This document shows, piece after piece, positions 33,156 through 41,980 of a stretch of 64,000 bases of DNA (position 1 is the first letter of the stretch; each line of letters starts with the position of its first letter). The notes below the pieces were generated by a model that searched no databases, was not told the origin of the DNA, and saw only the letters and a list, made by a program, of their open reading frames with translations. The DNA comes from Acidocella facilis ATCC 35904 (lineage in GTDB: Bacteria > Pseudomonadota > Alphaproteobacteria > Acetobacterales > Acetobacteraceae). The stretch spans positions 62,001 to 126,000 of the forward strand of contig NZ_JHYG01000008.1 of assembly GCF_000687875.1 (NCBI RefSeq), in the 5' to 3' direction. The position numbers and the translations under genes are program-made.

Positions 33156-33527
33156 ATGGCGGCGGCACCTTATCGGCTGAGCCTGCGGATCTATCTCCCC
33201 AACGGGCTGCGGCTCGGCCCGGGCAAGATCGCCCTGCTGCAGGCGGTGGCGACGCAAGGCTCGATCAGCGCCGCCGCCCGCGCCCAGCGCATCTCCTATA
33301 AACGCGCCTGGGATCTGCTGGAGGAGATGAACCGCCTGCTCGAAGCCCCGGTGATCGAGACCATGCAAGGCGGCAAAACCGGCGGCGGCGCGCGCCTCAC
33401 CGCAACCGGCGAAAAGCTGCTGGCGCATTACCGGGCGGTGCTGGACGCGGCGGAAGAGACAGCCGGCGGTGCCTTACGGGCGATCGCGGCGCTGGGACAG
33501 ATTCCAGAAGATACGCCGGAGCACTGA
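33156..33527 (+). CDS. ModE N-terminal-domain (winged HTH) regulator
   Basis: 123 residues. IALLQAVATQGSISAAARAQ followed by RISYKRAWDLLEEMN is the LysR-like winged helix of ModE, with a conserved GGKTGGGARLTATGEKLL wing. The molybdate-binding TOBE domains of full ModE are absent, a common short form. It may still report molybdate or control molybdoenzyme genes. The nearest such genes here are paoABC, 27 kb away, so a link is only speculation. Confidence 0.88.
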   Translation: MAAAPYRLSLRIYLPNGLRLGPGKIALLQAVATQGSISAAARAQRISYKRAWDLLEEMNRLLEAPVIETMQGGKTGGGARLTATGEKLLAHYRAVLDAAEETAGGALRAIAALGQIPEDTPEH

Positions 33528-33650
33528 ATGAGCGCGGCATAGTTTCGATCGGCTGCGCCCCCCGCTTAAATGACGGAGAAAAATTAATCATTCCGAAAGC
33601 TTAATCATCAAAGCTCTGGCTCGTTGATGATTGGGGATGGGGTACGCATA

Positions 33651-35396
33651 ATGTCTCTTTTTAATTTTCTCGGCGGCGCGGGAGCAGCAGCCACGCTGGC
33701 CGCTTTGTCCGCCTCTCTGGGGATCATCGAGTTCGATACCAGCGGGAAAATCCTCAACGCCAACGAAAATTTCTGCAAAGCCATCGGTTACGAATTGGCC
33801 GAGATCAAAGGGCGGCATCACAGCATATTTATCGATCCCGCCTATGCGCAGAGCCAGGACTACAATGAATTCTGGGCGAAGCTCCGGCGCGGCACCTATG
33901 AAGCCAGCGAATATAAGCGCATCGGCAAGCATGGCCGCGAAGTATGGCTGCAAGCCTCTTATAATCCGGTTAAAAACCGGCGCGGCGCCGTCGTCAAAAT
34001 CGTCAAGCAGGCGACCGACATCACCGCCGAGAAACTGAAAAACGCCGAAACAAAAAATATATTTGAGGCGATTTCCCGGGCCCAGGCGATGATCGAGTTC
34101 ACCGTCGATGGGCAGATCATCACCGCCAACGATCATTTCCTGAAGGCCATCGGCTACCAGCTGCAGGAGATTAAAGGCCGCAAGCACAGCATGCTGGTCG
34201 AGCCTGATTATGCGCAATCCGCGGATTATCGGGCGTTCTGGAAAAAACTGGCGGCGGGCGAATATATCGCCGCGGAATTCAAGCGCATCGGCAAGGGCGG
34301 CAAGGAGGTTTGGCTCCAGGCTTCTTACAACCCGATCTTCGATCTCAACGGCAAGGTGGTCAAGGTGATCAAATTCGCCACCGATATCACCGGGCGCGAA
34401 CGTGCCGTCCAAGGCATCGCGGCCGGCCTAAAGGAATTGTCCGCCAATAATCTCACCTACCGGATCAATGATCTGTTCATCCGCGAGTTCGAACCGGTTC
34501 GCCTCGATTTCAATGCGTCGCTGGACAAGCTGGACGCGACGATGCGCGCGATTTCCACGAACACGCAGGCGGTCCGCAACGGCTCGTCCGAAATCTCCGC
34601 CGCCTCGGATGACCTCGCCCGGCGCACCGAGCAACAGGCCGCCAGCCTCGAAGAGACCGCCGCGGCGCTGGATCAGATCACCACGACCGTCAGCGAGGCC
34701 GCGGGAAGTGCCAAGGCGGCGCGCGACATTGTGGAGAAGGCTCAGGCCGACGCGGCGCGCTCCCGGACGGTGGTGACCGAGACCGTAAGCGCCATGGCGG
34801 GAATCGAAACCTCCTCCAAACAGATCAGCAATATCATCGGCGTCATCGACGAGATTGCGTTCCAGACCAATCTGCTGGCCCTGAATGCGGGGGTCGAGGC
34901 GGCGCGCGCCGGCGATGCCGGGCGGGGCTTCGCCGTGGTCGCCACCGAGGTGCGCGCCCTGGCCCAGCGCTCCGCTGATGCGGCGAAGGAAATCAAGGCA
35001 TTGATTTCCACCTCCGGCCAGCAAGTGGAAACCGGGGTGCGGCTGGTGAACGAGACCGGCAACGCGTTGGAGAGTATCGCCAAACAGGTCTCGAGGCTGA
35101 ACGGCTTGATCGTCAACATCGCCGCCTCGGCGCAAGAACAGTCCTCCGGGCTCGGCCAGGTCAACAGCGCCATCAACGATCTGGATCAGGTGACCCAGAA
35201 AAACGCCGCGATGGTGGAAGAGACAAGCGCAGCCAGCCATAGCCTAACGCAGGAAGCCGAGACGCTGGCCAAGCTCATAGGCCAGTTCCGGATCAGCGAT
35301 GCGGCGGCGAGGGCACGACCCGTCGGCGGCCTGACGCCGGCGAGAGGCCGCGCTGAACAGGCGGCATCCGGCGACTTTGCCGCCTTGGTCTCTTAA
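33651..35396 (+). CDS. Soluble methyl-accepting chemoreceptor with two PAS domains
   Basis: 581 residues from the ATG at 33651 ([20 protein letters not shown]); the frame is open 27 bases upstream. Two near-duplicate PAS domains cover ~25-145 and ~150-268, each ending in [12 protein letters not shown] or [12 protein letters not shown], then xVVKxxxxATDIT. A HAMP-like helix pair follows (~275-330). The signalling domain peaks at [20 protein letters not shown], followed by [16 protein letters not shown], the invariant hairpin tip. There is no membrane helix, so it is cytoplasmic, an Aer-like sensor of internal redox or metabolic state. No C-terminal CheR pentapeptide. No other che gene is in the window. 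Confidence 0.93.
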   Translation: MSLFNFLGGAGAAATLAALSASLGIIEFDTSGKILNANENFCKAIGYELAEIKGRHHSIFIDPAYAQSQDYNEFWAKLRRGTYEASEYKRIGKHGREVWLQASYNPVKNRRGAVVKIVKQATDITAEKLKNAETKNIFEAISRAQAMIEFTVDGQIITANDHFLKAIGYQLQEIKGRKHSMLVEPDYAQSADYRAFWKKLAAGEYIAAEFKRIGKGGKEVWLQASYNPIFDLNGKVVKVIKFATDITGRERAVQGIAAGLKELSANNLTYRINDLFIREFEPVRLDFNASLDKLDATMRAISTNTQAVRNGSSEISAASDDLARRTEQQAASLEETAAALDQITTTVSEAAGSAKAARDIVEKAQADAARSRTVVTETVSAMAGIETSSKQISNIIGVIDEIAFQTNLLALNAGVEAARAGDAGRGFAVVATEVRALAQRSADAAKEIKALISTSGQQVETGVRLVNETGNALESIAKQVSRLNGLIVNIAASAQEQSSGLGQVNSAINDLDQVTQKNAAMVEETSAASHSLTQEAETLAKLIGQFRISDAAARARPVGGLTPARGRAEQAASGDFAALVS

Positions 35397-35500
35397 AGCA
35401 ATCTGTGTTTAGGTTGACGCGCCAGCGTCAAGATAAACACGTGAAATTGCTTGCCCAAACATAAATAGAGCGAGTGGGTTTAAACCCATATGGCTCTAAA
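35397..35500. repeat. Structured repeat B, copy 2
   Basis: Core GTGTTTAGGTTGACGC / GCGTCAAGATAAACAC around GCCA at about 35405-35440, then GAAATTGC. Next comes a terminal hairpin of AGAGC, TGGGTTTAAACCCA and GGCTCT ending near 35497. It begins directly at the MCP stop codon, whose TAA coincides with the repeat edge. It shares the gap with a degenerate A-like element. Confidence 0.9.
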
Positions 35501-35514
35501 GGTTGTTTGAAAAA

Positions 35515-35662
35515 CAATCCCCCTCTTAAAAATTCTAAAATTTTTGGGATGGGGGTGCTTTGTACAAAAGCTTCCACATTGGTACCCCGCCTTTTTCAAA
35601 GCAGCGACACCCAAAAATTTTTCAATTTCTCCAAGATTTTTTAAAGGATTTTTAAAAAAACC
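35515..35662. repeat. Degenerate A-like element between convergent genes
   Basis: CCCCC...AAAAATT/AATTTTT...GGGGG at 35521-35555 forms a hairpin. Further on, CGCCTTTTTCAAAGCAGCG and CACCCAAAAATTTTT resemble the reverse complement of hairpin 1 and the outer arm of repeat A, with many changes. It is probably a decayed copy in reverse orientation, or a separate bidirectional terminator. Relation to A is uncertain. Confidence 0.5.
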
Positions 35663-35663
35663 C

Positions 35664-38600
35664 TTAGCCTACCGGGGCGCCATAGATCCGTTCCAGCCAC
35701 TCCCTCGCTGGGATCGGTCGGGTGAACAGATAGCCCTGCATGCGCGCGCAGCCATGGCGGCGCAGGAAGCTCACCTGCTCGGGCGTCTCCACCCCTTCCG
35801 CCACCACATCCAGCCCCAGCCTGCCGCCCATCGCCAAAATCACCTCGACAATGGCGACAGAGGACGCATCCTCGGGCACCCGGCCGACAAACCCCTTATC
35901 GATCTTGATCTCATGGATCGGCAATTGCTGCAGATAATGCAGGCTGGAATAGCCGGTGCCGAAATCATCCACTGAAAACCGCACCCCATGCGCTGCCAGG
36001 CTGCGCATGATCGCGCCGATCTCCAGCACATCCTTCACCAGCAGATTTTCGGTGATCTCCAGCGTCAGCCGGTCGGGCGCGATGCCGGAACTCTCGATCG
36101 CATCCAGCACATGGCTGACAAAAGCCGGGTCGCGGAATTGCCGGGGGCTGACATTCACCGAAAGCCGGGTCAGCGGACGATACGCCTTCACCCGTGCCAG
36201 CAGGCTGCAGGATTCACGCAGCACCCAGCGCCCCAGCGGCACGATCAGGCCGGAGCTTTCGGCGACGCTGATGAACTGCGCCGGCGAGATGATCCGCCCA
36301 TCCTGCCCGCGCAGGCGGATCAGCGCCTCGGTGCTCACCGCCAGCCCGTCCTCGTCCACCTGGTCCTGCAGCCAGATCTCGAAACGCCCGGCCTTCAGCG
36401 CGCCGCGGATATCATCCTCCACCGCGTGCCGCGCCATCAGCGACTGATACATCGCAGGCTGGAACATCACCACCTCGGTATCGCTGGTCTTGGCCTGATA
36501 CATCGCCGTGTCCGCCTCGCGGATCAGCGCATCCAGCGTGTCGTCGGGCTTGGGGAAGATGGTGAAGCCGATGCTCGCCCCCAGATGATATTCCCGCTCG
36601 CCCAGCATGAAAGGCTGGCTGGCCAGCGCATCCTTGATCTTGCGCGCGACGATTCCGGCATGCTGGGCCGCCGCCTCGCCGGTGGCGCCGGCCTCGGTCA
36701 GCAGCACCACGAATTCATCGCCGCCGACGCGCGCCACCGTGTCGCGGGCGCGCAGCACCAGCTTCAGCCGCACCGCCACCTCGCGGATCACCTCATCCCC
36801 GGCGGCATGGCCGAGCATGTCGTTAATCACCTTGAACCGGTCGAGATCGATGAACAGCAGCGCGCCCTGGCTGCCATTGCGCCGCATCTCGGCCAGCGCC
36901 TCGCCCAGCCGCTCATTCAGCAGCCGGCGGTTCGGCAGCTCGGTCAGCGGGTCGAGATGGGCGAGCTGATAGATCTTCTCTTCCGCGGTGCGCCGCTCGG
37001 TGATGTCGATCCAGGCGCCGACGATGCGAAAATGCGCCGCCCCTTCCATCCGGCGCAGCGTCATCTCATCGCGGATCCAGCGATAGCTGCCATCGCGATG
37101 GCGGATCTGGTAGCGAAGGGTGCACTGGCCTTTTTCCAGCACACACCGCATGGCATCCACCAGCTGGGCGCGATCCTCCGGATGAATCCGGCTGCGCCAC
37201 CAATCCTGGCTGCAGACATCGGCCGGCGCAAAGCCCAGCATGTCCTGGATATTCGGGCTCACCCCCAGCGGCGTCACCTCCTCGCCGGTCACCGCCAGCT
37301 CGTAGAGCACCACGCCGCTGGCTTGCAGCAGCCGCTCCAGCCGGGTCTCGCTCTCCGAGCGGGCGATGAGGGCGACATCGCGCTCCTGCCGGGTCTTGAT
37401 CGCCTCCAGCGCCTTGCCGAGATTGGCGGTCAGCTCGCTGAGCAGAATCTGCTCCTCGTCGCCGAAGGCCATCGGCGTCGCGGAATAGAGCACGAACACG
37501 CCATCGGGGGGCGCCTCCGGCGGCCCGAAGGGCAGCGCGATGACGGCGCGAAACCCGTTCGCCAGCGCCTGCTCGCGCCAGGGCGCGAAGCTCGGTTCAC
37601 GGGCGACATCGTGCACCACGGCCATCCGGGCGTCACGCAGGGCACGCCCGGCTGGGCCTTGCCCGGCAGGCACGTCCGCCCAGGAAAGATTGAGCCGGGC
37701 GGTATAAGCCTCGCCCGCGCCATGATGCGCGGCGACCTGGATGCGTCGTGCCTGATCCTGCCGCGCCAGCCCGATCCAGGCGCCCTGATACCCGCCAACC
37801 TCCACCCCCAGCCGGCAGGCGGCGGCGAACAAGGCACGCGGACGCTTGGCCTGCTCGAAGGTCTCGGTGGAGGCGTGAATGGTGCGCAGCGCCCGGTTGG
37901 CGCGCGCCAGCGCATCCTCGCGCTGGCGCCCCAGCAGCAAGGGCGTCAGCCGGGTGATGAATTCCAGGATCAGCCCATGCATCCCGGCCGGCACATCCGG
38001 CCGCTCGAAGCCCAGCACCAGGCCAAAGCGCCACGCCGCGAGGTCGAACGGATGCATGATCTGCCGCCGCAGGCCAGCGGCCACCAGCTCCTCCAGCCGG
38101 GGATAATGGTGCAGATCATCCGCCAGGCTCAGCGGCCCGGTATCCGCCACCTGGCCCTGCGCCAGCTGGCTGCCAAAGCTGAACAGGCTGAATGGCATGC
38201 GCCCGAACCAGCCGGACATCTCCGACGCCGCCAGGCCACTTTCCGGCTGAAAATAGGATTTCACATATTCGATCTGCGCCGCCGCCGGATGCAGCGCCAT
38301 CAGCATGCAGATCGCCGCCCCCATCCGCTCGGCGCAATAAGCCAGCGCCTGGTCCAGGGCCGCGTCGAAATCCGGCGCCCCGGCGATGCCCGAGGCCAGG
38401 CAGTTCCAGAAGGCCGTGTCCGCCGAGGCGGCAATCTGCTCGCGCTGCAGCCGGCGCACCTCCAGCTCGGTGATCACCGCGCCCGCGAGGTCGCGCAGGA
38501 AGCCACGCTCCGCCGCGGCGAACGGGCGCCCCGGCGTGGCATCGCGCACGCACAGCATGCCGATGCGATGCCCCTGCGGCGTGATGACCGGAATGCCGGC

Positions 38601-38924
38601 ATAAAAGCGGAAGGGCAGAGACGGGCCGGCATCCTGGATCACAAAGCCGTCTTCCTGGCGGATGGCGTCCTGGCACAGGGCCAGCTCCTCAGCCGTCCAA
38701 CCTGGCGCCTCCGGGCCGCCGCCGCTCCAGACGCGCTGACCATCCTGGAAGCGCAGCATCCCGGCCTGCACGCCAAGCCCTTCCGCCGCGAGCCGGGCGA
38801 AGCGCTCGAACGGCGCCGGCGCCGGCGCATCCCTCACCGCATAGCGCGCCAAAGCCGCGAGCTGGCGCTGCTCCAGCTCCACGCCGGAAACGCGAGCTTG
38901 CCAGAATTCATGCAAATCGATCAT
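35664..38924 (-). CDS. GAF-GAF-PAS-GGDEF-EAL c-di-GMP protein
   Basis: 1086 residues from the ATG at 38924 (MIDLHEFWQARVSGVELEQR). The GAF domain is ~20-165, a second sensor region ~175-330 and another GAF ~345-510. A PAS domain (~530-650) ends in VGAWIDITERR. GGDEF (~655-820) has an intact VGGDEF. EAL (~830-1080) keeps EALIR, the Asn of LSVNVSPRQF, LEITEN, DDFGTGYSSL, IKIDKGFV, VAEGVET and MQGYLF, so both synthesis and hydrolysis are possible. No membrane segment, so it is a cytosolic sensor. Convergent with the chemoreceptor gene and divergent from the HAD gene. Confidence 0.93.
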   Translation of the reverse strand: MIDLHEFWQARVSGVELEQRQLAALARYAVRDAPAPAPFERFARLAAEGLGVQAGMLRFQDGQRVWSGGGPEAPGWTAEELALCQDAIRQEDGFVIQDAGPSLPFRFYAGIPVITPQGHRIGMLCVRDATPGRPFAAAERGFLRDLAGAVITELEVRRLQREQIAASADTAFWNCLASGIAGAPDFDAALDQALAYCAERMGAAICMLMALHPAAAQIEYVKSYFQPESGLAASEMSGWFGRMPFSLFSFGSQLAQGQVADTGPLSLADDLHHYPRLEELVAAGLRRQIMHPFDLAAWRFGLVLGFERPDVPAGMHGLILEFITRLTPLLLGRQREDALARANRALRTIHASTETFEQAKRPRALFAAACRLGVEVGGYQGAWIGLARQDQARRIQVAAHHGAGEAYTARLNLSWADVPAGQGPAGRALRDARMAVVHDVAREPSFAPWREQALANGFRAVIALPFGPPEAPPDGVFVLYSATPMAFGDEEQILLSELTANLGKALEAIKTRQERDVALIARSESETRLERLLQASGVVLYELAVTGEEVTPLGVSPNIQDMLGFAPADVCSQDWWRSRIHPEDRAQLVDAMRCVLEKGQCTLRYQIRHRDGSYRWIRDEMTLRRMEGAAHFRIVGAWIDITERRTAEEKIYQLAHLDPLTELPNRRLLNERLGEALAEMRRNGSQGALLFIDLDRFKVINDMLGHAAGDEVIREVAVRLKLVLRARDTVARVGGDEFVVLLTEAGATGEAAAQHAGIVARKIKDALASQPFMLGEREYHLGASIGFTIFPKPDDTLDALIREADTAMYQAKTSDTEVVMFQPAMYQSLMARHAVEDDIRGALKAGRFEIWLQDQVDEDGLAVSTEALIRLRGQDGRIISPAQFISVAESSGLIVPLGRWVLRESCSLLARVKAYRPLTRLSVNVSPRQFRDPAFVSHVLDAIESSGIAPDRLTLEITENLLVKDVLEIGAIMRSLAAHGVRFSVDDFGTGYSSLHYLQQLPIHEIKIDKGFVGRVPEDASSVAIVEVILAMGGRLGLDVVAEGVETPEQVSFLRRHGCARMQGYLFTRPIPAREWLERIYGAPVG

Positions 38925-39271
38925 GCCGACCAAAAGACTAACATGACGGCCGAATTGTTAAAACCACGTCCAGGTCGGGAGTCTCCCATACTCATTTCGG
39001 CATCTTGCGCGTCAGGAATGTTTAAAATTTTACGTCTTGTCCAGCCCCTCTGTTTCAGGCCGGGATAAGGCCCCAGCCGCGCCGCCCCCAACCGGCCAGG
39101 ACAATCGGCCCAAATCTTGCTTTTTGCCATCCCTAACGCTAGGACAGCGTCACAGCCACAGGCGCGCGGGGACCCTCCTCTCCCCGCCCCGCCGCTGCCA
39201 TTTGGCATTTCCGCAGACGGCTTCTGCACAAATCGCATCTGAAGATGTGCATCGTTTGGAAAGGACAAAGA
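38925..39271. other. 347-bp divergent intergenic region
   Basis: It separates the c-di-GMP gene (reverse) from the HAD gene (forward) and must contain both promoters. I see no RNA gene and no clear operator. TTTGGAAAGGAC just before 39272 is the HAD ribosome binding site. Confidence 0.6.
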
Positions 39272-39949
39272 ATGACATTCGCCACGCCCGTCGAGGCCGT
39301 GATCTTCGATATGGACGGGCTTCTGCTCGATACCGAATCCCTCGCCATGGCCGCCCTGGTCTCTGCCGGTCAGGCGCTGGGCTACGACATGAAAGACGAA
39401 TTCTGCTATCTGATGATCGGCGCGCCGGCGGATAAATGCCGCGCTTTGGTCACGGAAAAATATGGCGCGGATTTCCCGCTGGAGCGCTATTTCGCGACCC
39501 AGGAACAGCATCTGCGCGAACTGGTCGATGCCGGAAAAATGCAGCTGAAAAGCGGCGTGATTGAAATTCTCGACGAGCTGGACCGGCAGGGCATCAAGCG
39601 CGCCATCGCCACCTCCTCCTCACGGCTGCGCACCGACCATCATCTGCAGCTGGCCGGCATCGCGCATCGCTTTCAACAAATCGTCACGCGCGACGATGTC
39701 ACCCGCGGCAAGCCCCATCCGGACCCGTATCTGAAGGCCGCCTCACTGCTCGGCGTGACGCCGGATCGCTGTCTGGCGCTGGAAGATTCCTATAATGGCG
39801 TGCGCGCCGCGGTGGCCGCGAAGATGCGCGTGATCATGATCCCGGATCTGCTGCCCGCCACCGATGAGATGCGCAATGTCGCGCATCGCATCGTCACCTC
39901 GCTGCACGATGCCGTTACCCATCTGCAGGAGCTGCGCCAGGCCGCGTAA
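39272..39949 (+). CDS. HAD phosphatase (beta-phosphoglucomutase-like)
   Basis: 225 residues from the ATG at 39272. Motif I is AVIFDMDGLLLDTES (nucleophile and acid Asp), motif II ATSSSR, the motif III Lys in RGKPHPDPYL and motif IV LEDSYNGVRAA. A helical cap lies at ~15-85. This arrangement fits subclass IA sugar phosphatases or beta-phosphoglucomutase; no maltose phosphorylase is nearby, so a sugar-phosphate phosphatase is likelier. Convergent with a polyol dehydrogenase gene. Confidence 0.9.
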   Translation: MTFATPVEAVIFDMDGLLLDTESLAMAALVSAGQALGYDMKDEFCYLMIGAPADKCRALVTEKYGADFPLERYFATQEQHLRELVDAGKMQLKSGVIEILDELDRQGIKRAIATSSSRLRTDHHLQLAGIAHRFQQIVTRDDVTRGKPHPDPYLKAASLLGVTPDRCLALEDSYNGVRAAVAAKMRVIMIPDLLPATDEMRNVAHRIVTSLHDAVTHLQELRQAA

Positions 39950-39961
39950 GGCCGCGCAACC

Positions 39962-40067
39962 TAGAGCCTCAAGCTTTTAGCTTGAGGCTCTAGGTTTTTG
40001 ATATTGGCGAGCAATTTCATGTGTTAATCTTGAGGCTGCCGCGTCAAGATTAACACATATTGCTCTA
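39962..40067. repeat. Structured repeat B, copy 3 (reverse orientation)
   Basis: The terminal hairpin AGAGCCTCAAGC/GCTTGAGGCTCT (12 bp, perfect, loop TTTTA) is followed by GCAATTTCAT. The core ATGTGTTAATCTTGA and TCAAGATTAACACAT is a perfect 15-bp inverted repeat, allowing the GCTGCCGCG loop. The core bases differ from copies 2 and 4 on both arms while pairing is kept. Confidence 0.92.
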
Positions 40068-40071
40068 ACAT

Positions 40072-40101
40072 AAAAAACCCGGCCATCTGACCGGGTTTTT
40101 T
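40072..40101. terminator. Bidirectional terminator
   Basis: AAAAAACCCGG and CCGGGTTTTTT pair perfectly around CCATCTGA. It lies between repeat B3 and the stop of the convergent dehydrogenase, and the A and T runs let it work on both strands. Confidence 0.9.
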
Positions 40102-40110
40102 ATGCGTGGA

Positions 40111-41661
40111 TCAATGTGTGATGTTTTCGTGACGCAGTCGCAGCCGCAGCGCCTCGCGCACCGAGAGCACCCGCAGATCCCGCAAGGCGGTGGCCAGCTC
40201 ATCGACCAACGCCTCATCGCCCGCCGCGCCGGCGCCGAAAATATCTTCCTGGCCGAGGAACAGCCGCGCCTGCGCCTGTGGCTGCGCGCTCTCCTGCGCC
40301 GCCAGCGCCAGCAGCGCCTCCTTGCGCGGATCGGTGATCACCAGCCCCCGTGCCATGCCCTGGCGCTGGGTGAACCAGCTGATCCAGCCGGCGATGGCCA
40401 GCACGGTCAGCGGCGCGGGGCGCCCCGCCACGCGGTTTTCCAGCAGCGGGCGGAACAGCCTGGTCGCCATCTTGGTCGAGCCATTGCGGCCGATGCGTGA
40501 AACATCGTGCCGGATCGCGGGGTTGCGCAGCCGTGTCATTAAAACCGAGGCATAGTCTTGCAACTTCGCTGCCGGCATCGCCAGCGTCGCGCCTTGCTCG
40601 GCCTGCATGAATTGCGCCGCCGCCGCCGCGAACGCCGCATCGGCCATCGCATCGGCAATGGTCTTGTAGCCGGCGAGCCCGCCGAGATAGGCCAGCATCA
40701 TATGCACGCCGTTGAGCATGCGCAGCTTCGCCAGCTCATAGGGCGCGACATCGCTGACAAACTGCGCCCCCGCCGCTTCCCAGAGCGGACGCGGCCCGGC
40801 GAAATCCTCGATCACCCATTGCAGGAACGGTTCCATCGAAACCGGCGCCGCATCCGCAAAGCCGGTGAGTTTCAGCGCATCCTCACGGTCCGCCGCACTC
40901 GCGGTCGGAACGATCCGGTCCACCATCGTGTTCGGGAAGCGGACATTGCGCGCGATCCAGTTGGCCAGCCGGCCACTGCGCAGGCTGGCGAAATTCACCA
41001 CCGCGTCGCGCAGGGTGCGGCCATTCTCGGAAATATTATCGCAGCTGATGATCACCGGCGGACGCCCGCCCTCGGCATAGATCCGCTCCAGACCAAGGGC
41101 GATGGCGCCGACGGCACTGCGCGGACGCAACGGCTTCAGCAGATCGTGCTGAATATCCTTATGGCTGTCCATCAGCCGGCCGCTGCTCGGCTCCAGCAGA
41201 TAGCCGGTCGGCGTGATCGTCAGCGTGACGATTTTCGTCCGTGGATCCGCGATGCGCGCGGGTAGGCCGAACGGATCGGTCGGGGCGTGCACGATATCGC
41301 GCAGCACGCCGACGATTTCCGCCTTGGTGCCGGCCTCGCTGCGTTCCAGCGCGGTATAGAGCCCATCCTGCGGGCGCAACTGCTCGGGCACGGTGGCGCG
41401 GGTCATGCTCGCGGCGGCAATGCCCCAGCCCAGCCCTGCATCCCCTTGCGCCTCAATGGCGCGCTGCGTCGCCAGCGCCTGGTGCGCGCGATGAAACGCG
41501 CCACAGCCCAAATGCAAAATGCCGCATTCAAGCGCCATCGGATCGAAATCAGGCAGACGCGCACGATGATTCACCGCGTCCAGGCGATCAAGGCGAAGCC
41601 GTCGCGGCTCCGGCAATTTTGATCGTATTGTGATATTTTCATCAAATCTATCGAGCAACAA
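40111..41661 (-). CDS. Mannitol dehydrogenase-family oxidoreductase (UxuB-like)
   Basis: 516 residues if it starts at the TTG at 41661, which has GGAGG seven bases upstream; the frame runs to 41718. Family blocks: ILHLGCGAFHRAHQAL (NAD-binding start), ITPTGYLLEP, SCDNISENG, VDRIVPTAS and LAKLRMLNGVHMMLAYLGGL. The order and length resemble fructuronate reductase (UxuB) and mannitol 2-dehydrogenase, which interconvert fructuronate/mannonate or fructose/mannitol. No uronate genes are adjacent, so the substrate is open. It is distinct from the operon-borne relative at 48361. Confidence 0.88.
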   Translation of the reverse strand: MLLDRFDENITIRSKLPEPRRLRLDRLDAVNHRARLPDFDPMALECGILHLGCGAFHRAHQALATQRAIEAQGDAGLGWGIAAASMTRATVPEQLRPQDGLYTALERSEAGTKAEIVGVLRDIVHAPTDPFGLPARIADPRTKIVTLTITPTGYLLEPSSGRLMDSHKDIQHDLLKPLRPRSAVGAIALGLERIYAEGGRPPVIISCDNISENGRTLRDAVVNFASLRSGRLANWIARNVRFPNTMVDRIVPTASAADREDALKLTGFADAAPVSMEPFLQWVIEDFAGPRPLWEAAGAQFVSDVAPYELAKLRMLNGVHMMLAYLGGLAGYKTIADAMADAAFAAAAAQFMQAEQGATLAMPAAKLQDYASVLMTRLRNPAIRHDVSRIGRNGSTKMATRLFRPLLENRVAGRPAPLTVLAIAGWISWFTQRQGMARGLVITDPRKEALLALAAQESAQPQAQARLFLGQEDIFGAGAAGDEALVDELATALRDLRVLSVREALRLRLRHENITH

Positions 41662-41980
41662 ATGCGGCCCTCCTCTGCTAGGCGTCAGGAGACATTCCGC
41701 TTCAAAGAAGCAAAACACGAAATCTCAAGGATTTTAGATGATCATCACCCGTGAGGTCCACCCAGAACGGCCGTCGCAGCTTCGTTTTGCCAAAATCAGA
41801 CGCTGCGAATTTCCATTCTTCCTTTCACAGCGGCGCATCTTTTGTAACGTTTACGTAAATGAAAAAGCCGTAACACGTGGTCAAAAATGGGGTTTGGCGA
41901 TTCGTATTTGCCGCAGTGCGGCATCTCGGTTGCCCTTCGTAACAGAATGTCAAACAGCACCCATGCTATAACGCCCCCCC
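41662..41980. other. 319-bp divergent intergenic region
   Basis: It separates the dehydrogenase (reverse) from the DUF1800 gene (forward). A 77-codon frame at 41738-41971 has no homology I recognise and no good start. TTTTGTAACGTTTACGTAAA near 41838-41858 is AT-rich and partly palindromic, a possible operator. No RNA gene seen. Confidence 0.5.

Noticed and set aside
31602-33428. 608-codon reverse frame opposite the flavin monooxygenase
   Set aside because: Antisense shadow; the forward strand has both nucleotide-binding motifs and correct length.
35988-39068. 1026-codon forward frame opposite the c-di-GMP gene
   Set aside because: Shadow of a GC-rich gene on the other strand: His/Arg/Gln-rich composition, no family motifs, and the reverse frame has complete GAF, PAS, GGDEF and EAL domains.
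41738-41971. 77-codon forward frame in the divergent gap
   Set aside because: No ribosome binding site, no recognisable family, atypical composition, and the gap must carry two promoters.
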